Below, in pieces: positions 9,705-17,305 of a stretch of DNA of 64,000 bases. Source of the DNA: Candidatus Rokuibacteriota bacterium (GTDB taxonomy: Bacteria > Methylomirabilota > Methylomirabilia > Rokubacteriales > CSP1-6); the NCBI GenBank assembly GCA_003220225.1, contig QHRU01000041.1, positions 1 through 64,000 on the forward strand. The letters run 5' to 3'. The notes under the pieces are model-generated. The model had not been told where the DNA came from. It saw only the letters and a list, made by a program, of their open reading frames with translations, and did not search any database. The translations under genes were made by a program, and so were the position numbers. Position 1 is the first letter of the stretch. Every line of letters begins with the position of its first letter.

Positions 9705-9774
9705 ATCGAGGAGCGCCACGGCTTCGCCGGGGCGCTTCCGAGTATTGAGGGGGGGGCATTTCGGGGCCCCCCAT
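9705..9774 (+). repeat. Bipartite palindromic element, copy 1
   Basis: This copy has module B (a hairpin around GCGCCACGGCTTCGCCGG) followed by module A (G-run, CATTTCGG, C-run). It lies between convergent genes and its A-module ends about 3 nt from the stop codon of the minus-strand cyclase-family gene. It may act as a terminator for that gene; the orientation matches the other copies. Confidence 0.8.
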
Positions 9775-9776
9775 AT

Positions 9777-10685
9777 TCAAAACACCGCGATGGGGTGCGC
9801 GGGCGCGCCGGTGGCGCCGACGAGCCGGAGCGGCGTGGCCGTGAAGAGGAACTCGTAGCGCCCCTCTTCCGCGCACGCCTTCGCCAGCCGCTCGGGGTTC
9901 GTGTTGTCCACCAGCGCCAGCCCGAGGAACGGGATGGCGAGGTGCACGCCCATGCCGAAGCCGGCGTAACCGATCGGGCGCTCGTCCATCATGTCCCACG
10001 AGATCGCCGCGATGTCCTTCTCGCGGAACCACTCGAGACAGGAGACGTGCAGGCCGGGATGCGGCGAGACGCGTGGGATCCAGTCCGGATGCTCGCGGCG
10101 GAACGTCTCGTCGCCGCTGCGCACCACGACCACGTCGCCGGGCTCGACGCGCACGCCGAACCGCGCCGCCGTCTCGTCCAGCTCCCTCGGCGTCACCGGA
10201 TTGCCGACGGTGACGTAGCCCTCCTTGCGCCCGGCGGCGACGTCGAGCAGCACGCCGCGCGTCAGGATGCCGTCGAACAGCGGGTCGATCGGGCACCAGG
10301 CGGAGCCGGCGGCGGAGAGGCTGTCGGCGAACGAGCGGCCGTTGTAGAGCTCACCGTCCCAGCCGACGTGGCAGAGCGCGTCGACGTGGGTGATCCAGAA
10401 GCCGTGGTACACGAGGTCGAAGCGGTCGAGCACCACGTCGGCGCGCTCGCGCTTGGACGGGCACGTCACGTGGTACATGAACTGCAGATGCGGCTGCGCG
10501 ACGATCTCGCGCGAGAGCGAGACGGTGCGCCCGGTCTTCACGAGCGCGCGCGCGGCCGCGCGGCGCGCGTCGGTGATGAGGTTCACGGTGCCGCGCTGGT
10601 CGTCGTGGCCCCAGCGCCCCCAGTTGTTCAGCCGCTTGAAGTACGACTCCACGTCGGCCTGCGTCGGCAGCTTCGTTCCGGCCAT
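9777..10685 (-). CDS. Cyclase-family protein (kynurenine formamidase-like)
   Basis: The 302-residue product matches the cyclase family (metal-dependent hydrolases including kynurenine formamidase). The metal-binding signature is present in variant form as GFWITHVDALCHVGW, in place of the common HxGTHxDxPxH. Other typical segments are GVLLDVA, VEPGDVVVVRSG and ISWDMMD. The substrate is probably a cyclic amide or lactone. ATG 10685 is preceded by a strong GAGGAGG ribosome site. Also on the minus strand, CATACT at 10712-10717 could be its -10 box. Confidence 0.8.
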   Translation of the reverse strand: MAGTKLPTQADVESYFKRLNNWGRWGHDDQRGTVNLITDARRAAARALVKTGRTVSLSREIVAQPHLQFMYHVTCPSKRERADVVLDRFDLVYHGFWITHVDALCHVGWDGELYNGRSFADSLSAAGSAWCPIDPLFDGILTRGVLLDVAAGRKEGYVTVGNPVTPRELDETAARFGVRVEPGDVVVVRSGDETFRREHPDWIPRVSPHPGLHVSCLEWFREKDIAAISWDMMDERPIGYAGFGMGVHLAIPFLGLALVDNTNPERLAKACAEEGRYEFLFTATPLRLVGATGAPAHPIAVF

Positions 10686-10748
10686 GCTCGCCTCCTCGCG
10701 ATGGATGCCAGAGTATGCCACGCACGTTCGCGGCCCGGCTCTGTTCGA

Positions 10749-10767
10749 GCGCCGGCTTCGCCGGCGC
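10749..10767. repeat. Degenerate module-B palindrome
   Basis: A perfect 8-bp stem GCGCCGGC / GCCGGCGC with loop TTC lies in the 226-nt divergent gap between the cyclase-family and molybdopterin genes, followed by a G-run at about 10778-10784. It resembles module B of the dispersed element. Nothing else is evident in this gap apart from the two -10-like boxes. Confidence 0.5.
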
Positions 10768-10899
10768 AATCGAGTCCGGGGGGGAGGCCGGGTCTTGTGA
10801 TGCGGCCGGGACGGCGTGCACTCCGAGAGGGTCAGACAGAGCACTCCGGTGCCCAGCCGTCTCCACGCGCTTCGCACGAGGGTTTGGCGGGCGCACGAG

Positions 10900-10905
10900 T
10901 ATCAT
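10900..10905 (+). promoter_or_regulatory. -10-like box, probable leaderless start
   Basis: TATCAT ends 6 nt before the GTG at 10912 that starts the molybdopterin oxidoreductase. No ribosome site precedes this GTG, consistent with a leaderless mRNA. Confidence 0.4.
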
Positions 10906-10911
10906 GACGTC

Positions 10912-12936
10912 GTGAAGCGCACGGTTCGCACGATGTGCCCGATGAACTGCCACCCGACGCTGTGCGGGATGCTGGTGGAGGTCGAGGACGGCCGCGTGAC
11001 GCGCGTGACCGGCGACCCCGACAACCCCGACAGCCGCGGCTTTCTGTGCGTGCGCGGCCAGGCCGCGCCCGAGATTCTCGACAACCCCCGGCGCCTGCTC
11101 TATCCGATGCTGCGCGCGACGCGCGGCGACCGCTGGCGGCGCGCCACCTGGGACGAGGCGCTCGACCTGATCGTGGAGCGGATGCGCGCGGCCGGACGCG
11201 ACGCCGTCGCCACGTGGCCGGGACACGGGATCTTCGCCAACAACTACGGCACGCGGATCCACTCGCACCTGCTGCGGCGCTTCTCGAACATCTACGGCTG
11301 TCAGTGGTGGAGCCCGGCCATCATCTGCTGGGCGCTCGGCGGCTTCGGGCTCGGGATCACCGGGCTCCTGGAACCGAACACCAAGGAGGACATGGGGGCG
11401 AACGCGAACCTGATCCTCCTCTGGGGGGCGAACCTCGCGAGCCAGCCGAACACGGGCCGCCACCTCGCCGCCGCGAAGCGCCGCGGCGCGCGTATCGTGA
11501 CGGTCGACGTGCGCGAGACGGAGGCGGCCGCGCAGTCGGACGAGACCTTCGTGATCCGACCCGGCACCGACGCGGCGCTCGCGCTGGCGATGCTGCACGT
11601 GCTCGTCGCCGAGGGGCTCGTCGACCGCGACTTCGTCGCGCAGCACACGATCGGCTTCGAGCGCCTCGCCGCTCACCTCGCCGCGCACACGCCCGCGTGG
11701 GCCGCGGGGATCACCGGCATTCCCGCCGGGCGCATCGTCGACCTCGCGCGGCGGTACGCGAGCACGCGCCCGGCGATGATCATCGTCGGCGGCTCCTCGA
11801 TGCACAAGGCGTCCAACGGCTGGCACGCCGCGCGCGCCATCGCGTGCCTGCCCGCGCTGACGGGCCAGGTCGGCATCCCCGGCGGCGGGCTCGGGCCGCG
11901 TCACGGCGCCAGCCTGCGCGGCCAGGTGCTGGGCACCATCGTGGCGCTCGACCGGCGCCCGCCCGGCGACGACGTGCCGAACCAGATGCCGCGCATCACC
12001 GAGTCGCTCGTGAGCGGCCGCGTGCGCGTGCTGCTGCTGTTCGGCACCGACATGCTCTCGTCCTTCGCCGACGCCCACCGTGTGGCGGAGGGGCTCGCGC
12101 GGCAGGACCTCGTCGTCTGCTACGACCTCTTCGAGAACGACACCGCGCGGCGCTTCGCCGACGTCCTGCTGCCGTCGACCTCCTGGCTCGAGGAGCTGGG
12201 CTGCAAGGCGACGAACACGCACGTCTACCTGATGCCGCAGGCGCTGCCGGCGCCGGGCGAGACGCGCTCGATGCCGTGGGTGCTGCGGGCGCTGGCCGAG
12301 CGGCTCGGGCTCGACGACTTCTTCCCATGGAAGGACGACGCGGAACTCGTCGACGCGATGATCGACGTGCCGGCGACGCGGCACGCGACGGTGGCCGCGC
12401 TGGCCGCCGAGGGCGGCATGCGCGCCATGAACGTCTCGCACGTCGGGCACCCGGATCTGACGTTTCCGACGCCGTCGGGAAAGCTCGAGCTCTTCTCGGA
12501 CCTCGCGGTGTCGCGCGGCCTGCCGGGCCTCCCCGTCTACGAGGCGCCGGCCGACTCACCGTATCCGCTGACGCTGCGCCAGGGCCGCACGCTCACCGCC
12601 TTCCACGGCTTCTACGACCACGGCCAGGCGCTGCCGAGCCTCGCCAAGGCCGACCCCGAGCCGGTGCTCTGGATCTCGCTCGCCGACGCGACGGCGCGCG
12701 GCGTCGGCGACGGCGCCAGGATCACGATCACGAACGCGCGGGGCGAGATGCAGGCGCGCGCCTACGTCACGCCGAAGATTCCGCCGGGCACCGTGTGGAT
12801 GCGCGACGGCTGGGCGGGGCTGAACACGCTGACGTCCGGCGACGCCGTTCTCCCCGACGGCGCCGTCGAGGCGCTGGGGTTCGCGGCCGGGCAGGCGGCC
12901 TTCGACGCGCGCGTGGAGGTTACGCCCCTGGGCTAG
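10912..12936 (+). CDS. Molybdopterin-dependent oxidoreductase
   Basis: The 674-residue product belongs to the DMSO-reductase superfamily. Residues about 7-45 carry a [4Fe-4S] motif, CPMNCHPTLCGM plus a later Cys in GFLCVRGQ. Molybdopterin-binding segments include WPGHGIFANNYGT, LLWGANLASQPN and IIVGGSSMHKA, and the C-terminal MGD-binding domain starts near LTLRQGRT and ends VWMRDGWAGLN. A Cys in WSPAIICW could be the metal ligand. No Tat signal is present, so it is cytoplasmic. No partner subunits are adjacent; the substrate is unknown. Start GTG 10912 is chosen from conservation and the -10 box. Confidence 0.88.
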   Translation: MKRTVRTMCPMNCHPTLCGMLVEVEDGRVTRVTGDPDNPDSRGFLCVRGQAAPEILDNPRRLLYPMLRATRGDRWRRATWDEALDLIVERMRAAGRDAVATWPGHGIFANNYGTRIHSHLLRRFSNIYGCQWWSPAIICWALGGFGLGITGLLEPNTKEDMGANANLILLWGANLASQPNTGRHLAAAKRRGARIVTVDVRETEAAAQSDETFVIRPGTDAALALAMLHVLVAEGLVDRDFVAQHTIGFERLAAHLAAHTPAWAAGITGIPAGRIVDLARRYASTRPAMIIVGGSSMHKASNGWHAARAIACLPALTGQVGIPGGGLGPRHGASLRGQVLGTIVALDRRPPGDDVPNQMPRITESLVSGRVRVLLLFGTDMLSSFADAHRVAEGLARQDLVVCYDLFENDTARRFADVLLPSTSWLEELGCKATNTHVYLMPQALPAPGETRSMPWVLRALAERLGLDDFFPWKDDAELVDAMIDVPATRHATVAALAAEGGMRAMNVSHVGHPDLTFPTPSGKLELFSDLAVSRGLPGLPVYEAPADSPYPLTLRQGRTLTAFHGFYDHGQALPSLAKADPEPVLWISLADATARGVGDGARITITNARGEMQARAYVTPKIPPGTVWMRDGWAGLNTLTSGDAVLPDGAVEALGFAAGQAAFDARVEVTPLG

Positions 12937-13657
12937 CGGCGTCGAATCGACGTCCCGGTGTCCCCTGTCGCATGAAGTCGACGATGACGTCCGCCGCCGC
13001 TGCGGCATTCGTGTAGAGCGCCAGATGAGGTCCGTCGATGGTCACCACGCGCGCCGCCGGGATCGCATTCGCGACCGCGCGGGCGTTCCAGGGGGGAACG
13101 ATGATGTCCTTCGACCCTCTGATGTAGAGCAGCGGAACCCCACACGCCAGCCGCGAACGAAGGTCGACAGCGAGCACCGCGCGGGCCCGAGCCGCGAGGG
13201 CCGACGGCGGAACGCGAGACCAGCACTCCGCCCTGTCGCGCACAAAGTCGTCCGACGAGTACCGCCCGAACAATGCCAGCGCTCGAGAAACGAACGGAAG
13301 GAACCGCGCGACTGAGGCGGTCGCCGCGAGGCGCAGTGCACGAATGAAGGGCCATGGCGGCGAGATGAACGAGGCGCAGAGGACGACGCCGCGAAGCGCT
13401 GCGGGGGACTCCGCCGCCAGCATGAGCGCAAGCGGACCTGAAAAGGACCACCCCAGCAAGAAAAACTCTTCGCAAGCTTGGCATGCGTTGCGCACGAGCG
13501 GTAATAGATCGCGATAGTCATTCGGCCCGGAGACGGGATATTCGACGCAATGCGCTTCGATCCACGGCGGCAGGGCCGCGAGCAGCGGGCGGAAGAAGAT
13601 GTCGGTCCCATCCAACCCCGGCAGCAGTATCAACGTCACGCGCCTCGTGGAACTCAC
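12920..13657 (-). CDS. Alpha/beta hydrolase
   Basis: The 245-residue protein begins with GTG at 13657, overlapping the previous stop in a GTGA junction. It has LILLPGLDGTDIFFRPLL at the N-terminus, the nucleophile elbow GWSFSGPLAL and the late catalytic His in DGPHLALYTNAAAAADVI. Its 3' end overlaps the convergent molybdopterin gene by 17 bp. The DNA here is noticeably less GC-rich than its neighbours (for example codons in FLPFVSRALALF), which may point to transfer. Substrate unknown. Confidence 0.8.
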   Translation of the reverse strand: MSSTRRVTLILLPGLDGTDIFFRPLLAALPPWIEAHCVEYPVSGPNDYRDLLPLVRNACQACEEFFLLGWSFSGPLALMLAAESPAALRGVVLCASFISPPWPFIRALRLAATASVARFLPFVSRALALFGRYSSDDFVRDRAECWSRVPPSALAARARAVLAVDLRSRLACGVPLLYIRGSKDIIVPPWNARAVANAIPAARVVTIDGPHLALYTNAAAAADVIVDFMRQGTPGRRFDAASPGA

Positions 13658-14088
13658 CTCAGGCGCATGGCCGCCGCCTCCGCATCCGCGGCGGAGTTGC
13701 ACCAGACGATCGCCCAGAACTCCGTGACGCCGCGGCGGCGCAGCGCCTCGTGGCGGTGATTGCCGTCGCGAAGGCTCAGCGTGCCGTCGCGGTACTCGGT
13801 GATGAACGGCGGCAATGCCAGCGGGTCCGAGATCTCGGCCGCCATCGCCGCCACCTTCGCCTCCCAGCGCACGGGCGCCTGAGGATACTCGAGGTCCGGC
13901 TCCGGACCGCAGACGCGCGTGACCGCGACGAGCGGCAGGCAGAGCGGCCCGAGCCACCAGCGCCGCTGGCGACGCAGGCCCGCGACGAAGGCGGGATCGG
14001 CCCAGGCGCCGCTCGAGAGATAGGCGTGCACCCAGTCCTCCAGCCTCCCCTGCTCGGCGGCCTGCCGTGCCGAGTGGACGTCATGCAT
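13654..14088 (-). CDS. Small ParB/Srx-like domain protein
   Basis: The 144-residue product ends with a ParB N-terminal-like segment: PPFITEYRDGTLSLRDGNHRHEALRRRG, in which DGNHRHEAL resembles the nucleotide-binding box of the ParB/sulfiredoxin fold. The N-terminal half (WVHAYLSSGAWADPAFVAGL) is helical and unassigned. There is no helix-turn-helix, so it is not a partition protein. The role is unknown. It is translationally coupled to the hydrolase downstream. Confidence 0.6.
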   Translation of the reverse strand: MHDVHSARQAAEQGRLEDWVHAYLSSGAWADPAFVAGLRRQRRWWLGPLCLPLVAVTRVCGPEPDLEYPQAPVRWEAKVAAMAAEISDPLALPPFITEYRDGTLSLRDGNHRHEALRRRGVTEFWAIVWCNSAADAEAAAMRLR

Positions 14089-14158
14089 CGCGTTCGCACA
14101 GCTCCATGGCGCTGACCTTCAATCGATGTGGAAACTCTCTCGAAGCCGCATGGACGCG

Positions 14159-14998
14159 TCAGCGCTGCACCGACGGCACCCAGGCCGTCGTGCGGCCCCC
14201 GATCGTGTCGTGGCGGATCTTCTCGCGGCGCGCCGTGTAGGCCTTGGGATTCTTGCCCCAGCGGTCGTGGAAGAGCCACGTGCGCGGATACCGATCGCTG
14301 TCGTTGCGCGCGCGCACGGACACCGCGATGACGCGCGCGAGGGCGGTGCGCAGCCGCCGGATCTCGTCGCCGGTGAGCGTGCCGGCGCGGCGCCGCGGGT
14401 CGATCCGCGCCTGGTAGAGCACCTCGTCCGCGATCCAGTTGCCGACGCCGGCCGCGAACGACTGATCGAGCAGCAGCGCCTTCATCGGCGACGAGCGCGC
14501 GGTGACCAGCGCCTTGAAGGACGCGAGCGGCGGCAGCCCGCGCCACGCGTCGAAGCCGAGCAGGCTGATGGGAGGCTCGGCGGCGGGATCCAGGCGCAGC
14601 CGCGCGCGGCCCAGGCGGCGCGCGTCGGCGAAGGCCAGCTCGCCGCCGTCGTCGAATTTCAGGATCAGCTTCACGAAGCGCGGCGGCCACGCCAGTCCGG
14701 GACCCTTCTTGCCGTGCGCGACCAGCCACAGCGTGCCGCGGCCGGGCGTGTGGAAGCCGCCCGTCATCCCGAAGTGCATGCAGGGCCACGGGCGGCGGTC
14801 CAGCTCGAACCAGAGGTGCTTGCCGTGGCGCCTGACCGCGCGCACGCGGCGGCCGAGCAGCGCGCGGCGCCAGCGCGCGGCGGGCACACGCTCGAAGACG
14901 ATCGGGTCGTCCGCGCACCACACGTCCACGATGCGCCGCCCGCGCGCGACGCGCTCGGCGACGCGGCGCGCCGCCTCGACCTCCGGCAGCTCAGGCAT
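14159..14998 (-). CDS. mutM: Fpg/Nei-type DNA glycosylase with zinc-less finger
   Basis: The 279-residue bifunctional glycosylase/AP lyase removes oxidised bases. It has the N-terminal catalytic PELPEVE (Pro2, Glu3), a Lys about 60 in RRHGKHLWFEL, and the helix-two-turn-helix motif FAAGVGNWIADEVLYQARIDP. The C-terminus ends GGRTTAWVPSVQR, where bacterial Fpg normally has the CysX2C...CysX2C zinc finger. This form resembles the zinc-less finger of plant and fungal Fpg (GGRTTAYVPELQ-like), recalled from family knowledge. It overlaps the YbaK gene by 8 bp. Confidence 0.9.
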   Translation of the reverse strand: MPELPEVEAARRVAERVARGRRIVDVWCADDPIVFERVPAARWRRALLGRRVRAVRRHGKHLWFELDRRPWPCMHFGMTGGFHTPGRGTLWLVAHGKKGPGLAWPPRFVKLILKFDDGGELAFADARRLGRARLRLDPAAEPPISLLGFDAWRGLPPLASFKALVTARSSPMKALLLDQSFAAGVGNWIADEVLYQARIDPRRRAGTLTGDEIRRLRTALARVIAVSVRARNDSDRYPRTWLFHDRWGKNPKAYTARREKIRHDTIGGRTTAWVPSVQR

Positions 14999-15491
14999 CC
15001 GGCTCGGTGGCGAGGCCCGCGACGACCGTCGTGCTCGGCATGCGGCGGAACACCTCGGGCGAGATGCGGATCTTCGTCGAGCGGCTGCCGCCCCCGAGGA
15101 TGAGCCACGGCAGCGCCATGATGCGGTCGTCGACGTAGAGCGGCAGGTCCGGCGGCAGCGCGAAGATGGTCACGCCGCCGATCATCATGCCGGTCAGCGC
15201 CTGCGTCTCCTCCGCGGTCGCGAACGAGACCCTGGCCGCGCCCATGAGGCGGCGCACGGTGTGGTTGACGTCGAGCCGCGTGGTGGCCAGCACGACGCAC
15301 GCGCAGTACAGCTTGGGCTCCTTCTTGCTGGCGACGACGATGGTGTTGGCGGAGTTCGCGAGCGGGATGCCGTACTTCTCGCAGAACTGCGCGGTGTCGG
15401 CGAAATCCGGGTCGATCTGCATCACCTCGTAGGGAACGCCGAGGGCCTCGAGGGAGGCGCGGACGCGCGCGTCGATGTCGGCGTCGGTCAT
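14991..15491 (-). CDS. YbaK/EbsC-family aminoacyl-tRNA deacylase
   Basis: The 166-residue product is a YbaK/ProX-type domain that hydrolyses mischarged tRNAs. Typical features are the conserved core NTIVVASKKEPKLYCACVV, the segment MGAARVSFATAEETQALTGMMIGGVTIF and LPLYVDDRIM with the GGGSRSTKI loop near the end. It is coupled at both ends: its ATG overlaps the VOC gene stop (ATGA at 15488-15491) and its end overlaps the glycosylase start. The exact amino acid edited is unknown. Confidence 0.85.
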   Translation of the reverse strand: MTDADIDARVRASLEALGVPYEVMQIDPDFADTAQFCEKYGIPLANSANTIVVASKKEPKLYCACVVLATTRLDVNHTVRRLMGAARVSFATAEETQALTGMMIGGVTIFALPPDLPLYVDDRIMALPWLILGGGSRSTKIRISPEVFRRMPSTTVVAGLATEPDA

Positions 15492-16210
15492 GGCGCCTCC
15501 GCGAAGACCGCGCCGAGTCCAGGCGCGGGCTCGCCCAACCCGGTGACCGCGCGCGAGGGCGGCGCGACGTCGATGCGCGTCGGCCCCTCGTCGCTCGCGG
15601 GATCGATCTCGACGGCGATCCTCAGCGGCGACGCCGTCCAGCGAAACACGTGCACGCCGTTCTCGATCGACTCGGCGCCACCCAGCAGCGCGGACCACTG
15701 GCGCCGCGCGCGCGCCGCCGAGTGCGCGCGCAGGCGCAGCCCGAGCAATCGCACGGGCGGCGGCGGGCCGGCCGGCATCGGCGGCGGCTTGCGCCAGTGG
15801 CCGCGCGGCGGCTCGTCCGGCGACTCCACGATCTGCACCACGATGCCGAGCGCGTCCCTCGGGTGCAGGAACGCCTCCTTCCAGCGCGGAACCGTCGCGT
15901 TGTAGCCGACGACGCCGTAGCCGAGGCCGGTGGCGCGCGCGAGGGCCTCCCGCAGGCTCGGCACCTTGAACGTGACGTGGTGGATGCTGGGCCCGCGCGC
16001 GGTCAGGAAGCGATGCAGGAAGCCATCGTCGCCGCGTGGCTCGAGGACCTCGACGCGGCCGCCGCCGTCGAACTCCCACTGGCCGAACCGGAACACGTCC
16101 GCGGACATTCCGAAGTAGGGGACGCCACCCAGCACGCCCATGAGGTAGGGCGGCGCGTCGGCGATACGCTCGGCGGCGATGGCGATGTGGTCGAACTGGA
16201 TCCCGGACAT
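15488..16210 (-). CDS. VOC-family protein with two modules
   Basis: The 240-residue protein begins IQFDHIAIAAERIADAPPYL and carries the glyoxalase/dioxygenase beta-alpha-beta-beta-beta fold: metal-type His in DHIAIA and HHVTFKVPS, then VVQIVES at the end of module one. A second, weaker module follows after a Pro-rich linker (VRLLGLRLRAHSAARARRQW...LLGGAES). It may be an epimerase or lyase; no specific reaction can be given. It is divergent from the reductase gene with only 27 nt between the two starts. Confidence 0.75.
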   Translation of the reverse strand: MSGIQFDHIAIAAERIADAPPYLMGVLGGVPYFGMSADVFRFGQWEFDGGGRVEVLEPRGDDGFLHRFLTARGPSIHHVTFKVPSLREALARATGLGYGVVGYNATVPRWKEAFLHPRDALGIVVQIVESPDEPPRGHWRKPPPMPAGPPPPVRLLGLRLRAHSAARARRQWSALLGGAESIENGVHVFRWTASPLRIAVEIDPASDEGPTRIDVAPPSRAVTGLGEPAPGLGAVFAEAP

Positions 16211-16223
16211 TGGCGAAGAAGTG

Positions 16224-16229
16224 TACGCT
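16224..16229 (+). promoter_or_regulatory. -10-like box upstream of the reductase gene
   Basis: TACGCT (TANNNT type) ends 8 nt before ATG 16238 in the 27-nt divergent gap, again predicting an mRNA that starts at or very near the start codon. Confidence 0.35.
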
Positions 16230-16237
16230 ATCGGACC

Positions 16238-17305
16238 ATGAAAACGAGACTCGGGATCATCGGGGCGGGCGCGATCGGCTGCGTGGTGGGCGGGCTGCTG
16301 ACGAAGGCGGGGCACGACGTCACCCTCATCGACCAGTGGCCCGAGCACGTGGAGACGATGCGCCGCCGCGGGCTCCGGCTGACCGGCACCTGTGGCGACC
16401 ACACCATCGCCGTGAAGGCGCTCCATCTGCACGAGGCGCAGTCGATCGCGGAGCCGTTCGACCTCCTCTTCGTCGCCGTGAAGTCGTACGACACGGAGTG
16501 GGCCACGCGGCTCGGCGTGCAATATCTGAAAGACGACGGCCTCGTGGTCGATTTTCAGAACGGGATCAACGACCACCGGGTGGCGGCGGTCGCCGGCGCG
16601 CACCGCACGCTCGGCTGCGTGATCACCATCGGCGCCGGCATGTACGAGCCGGGCGTGGCGATGCGCACCGATTCGGGGCGGCTCGGCTTCAAGGTGGGCG
16701 AGCACGACGGCCGCGACACGGAGCGCGCGCGACGGATCGCCGAGCTGCTCACCGCCGTCGCGGGCGCGAAGGTCACGACGAACCTCTGGGGCGAGCGCTG
16801 GTCGAAGCTCGCCGTCAACTGCATGCTGAATCCGCTCGCGGGGCTCAGCGGGCTCGGCACCGCCGAGTGCCGGACCGAGCCGGGGCCGCGGCGCATCGCC
16901 GTCCACCTGGGCGCCGAGGTCGTCCGCGTCGGCCGCGCCTGCGGCTTCGAGGTCGAGCCGACCTTCGGCATCGCGGCCCAGCGGTTCGTCGACGCCGCCG
17001 AGGGCCGTGGGCTCGAGGCGGTCGAGGCCGAGATGGTGCGCGACGCGACGTCGCGCGCCGGTGGCCGGCCGTCGATGCTCCAGGACGTCATGCGCGGACG
17101 GCGCACCGAGATCGATCACCTGAACGGCTTCGTCGTCGGTGAAGGCCGGCGCGTCGGCGTCAAGACGCCGTTCAACGAGAAGGTCGTGGACCTCTACCGC
17201 GCGCGCGGCGCGCGCTTCGTCCCCGACCCGGGCCAGCTCAAGCCGCTGCTGGAGATGCTGCCGTCCCCCCAGGGGGGGCACCCCCAGGGAGGGCCAAGGA
17301 CATGA
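16238..17305 (+). CDS. 2-dehydropantoate 2-reductase family protein
   Basis: The 355-residue product has an N-terminal Rossmann fold (LGIIGAGAIGCVVGGLLTKAGHDV), the family motif VAVKSYDTEWA, and the C-terminal ketopantoate-reductase helical domain with NLWGERWSKLAVNC, SMLQDVMRGRRTEIDHLNGFV and VKTPFNEKVVDL. It probably reduces a 2-oxo acid with NADPH; true pantothenate synthesis is not proven because its neighbours are a selenoprotein AhpD and an LLM oxidoreductase. The last residues (PQGGHPQGGPRT) come from a short GC repeat shared with the next gene's end. Confidence 0.85.
   Translation: MKTRLGIIGAGAIGCVVGGLLTKAGHDVTLIDQWPEHVETMRRRGLRLTGTCGDHTIAVKALHLHEAQSIAEPFDLLFVAVKSYDTEWATRLGVQYLKDDGLVVDFQNGINDHRVAAVAGAHRTLGCVITIGAGMYEPGVAMRTDSGRLGFKVGEHDGRDTERARRIAELLTAVAGAKVTTNLWGERWSKLAVNCMLNPLAGLSGLGTAECRTEPGPRRIAVHLGAEVVRVGRACGFEVEPTFGIAAQRFVDAAEGRGLEAVEAEMVRDATSRAGGRPSMLQDVMRGRRTEIDHLNGFVVGEGRRVGVKTPFNEKVVDLYRARGARFVPDPGQLKPLLEMLPSPQGGHPQGGPRT
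17266..17280 (+). repeat. 15-bp junction repeat, copy 1
   Basis: The 15-mer cccccagggggggca encodes PQGGH at the end of the reductase and is followed by a related CCCCCAGGGAGGG that provides a ribosome-site-like sequence for the ATG at 17302. An identical copy lies at the next gene junction (17826-17840). Confidence 0.7.
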
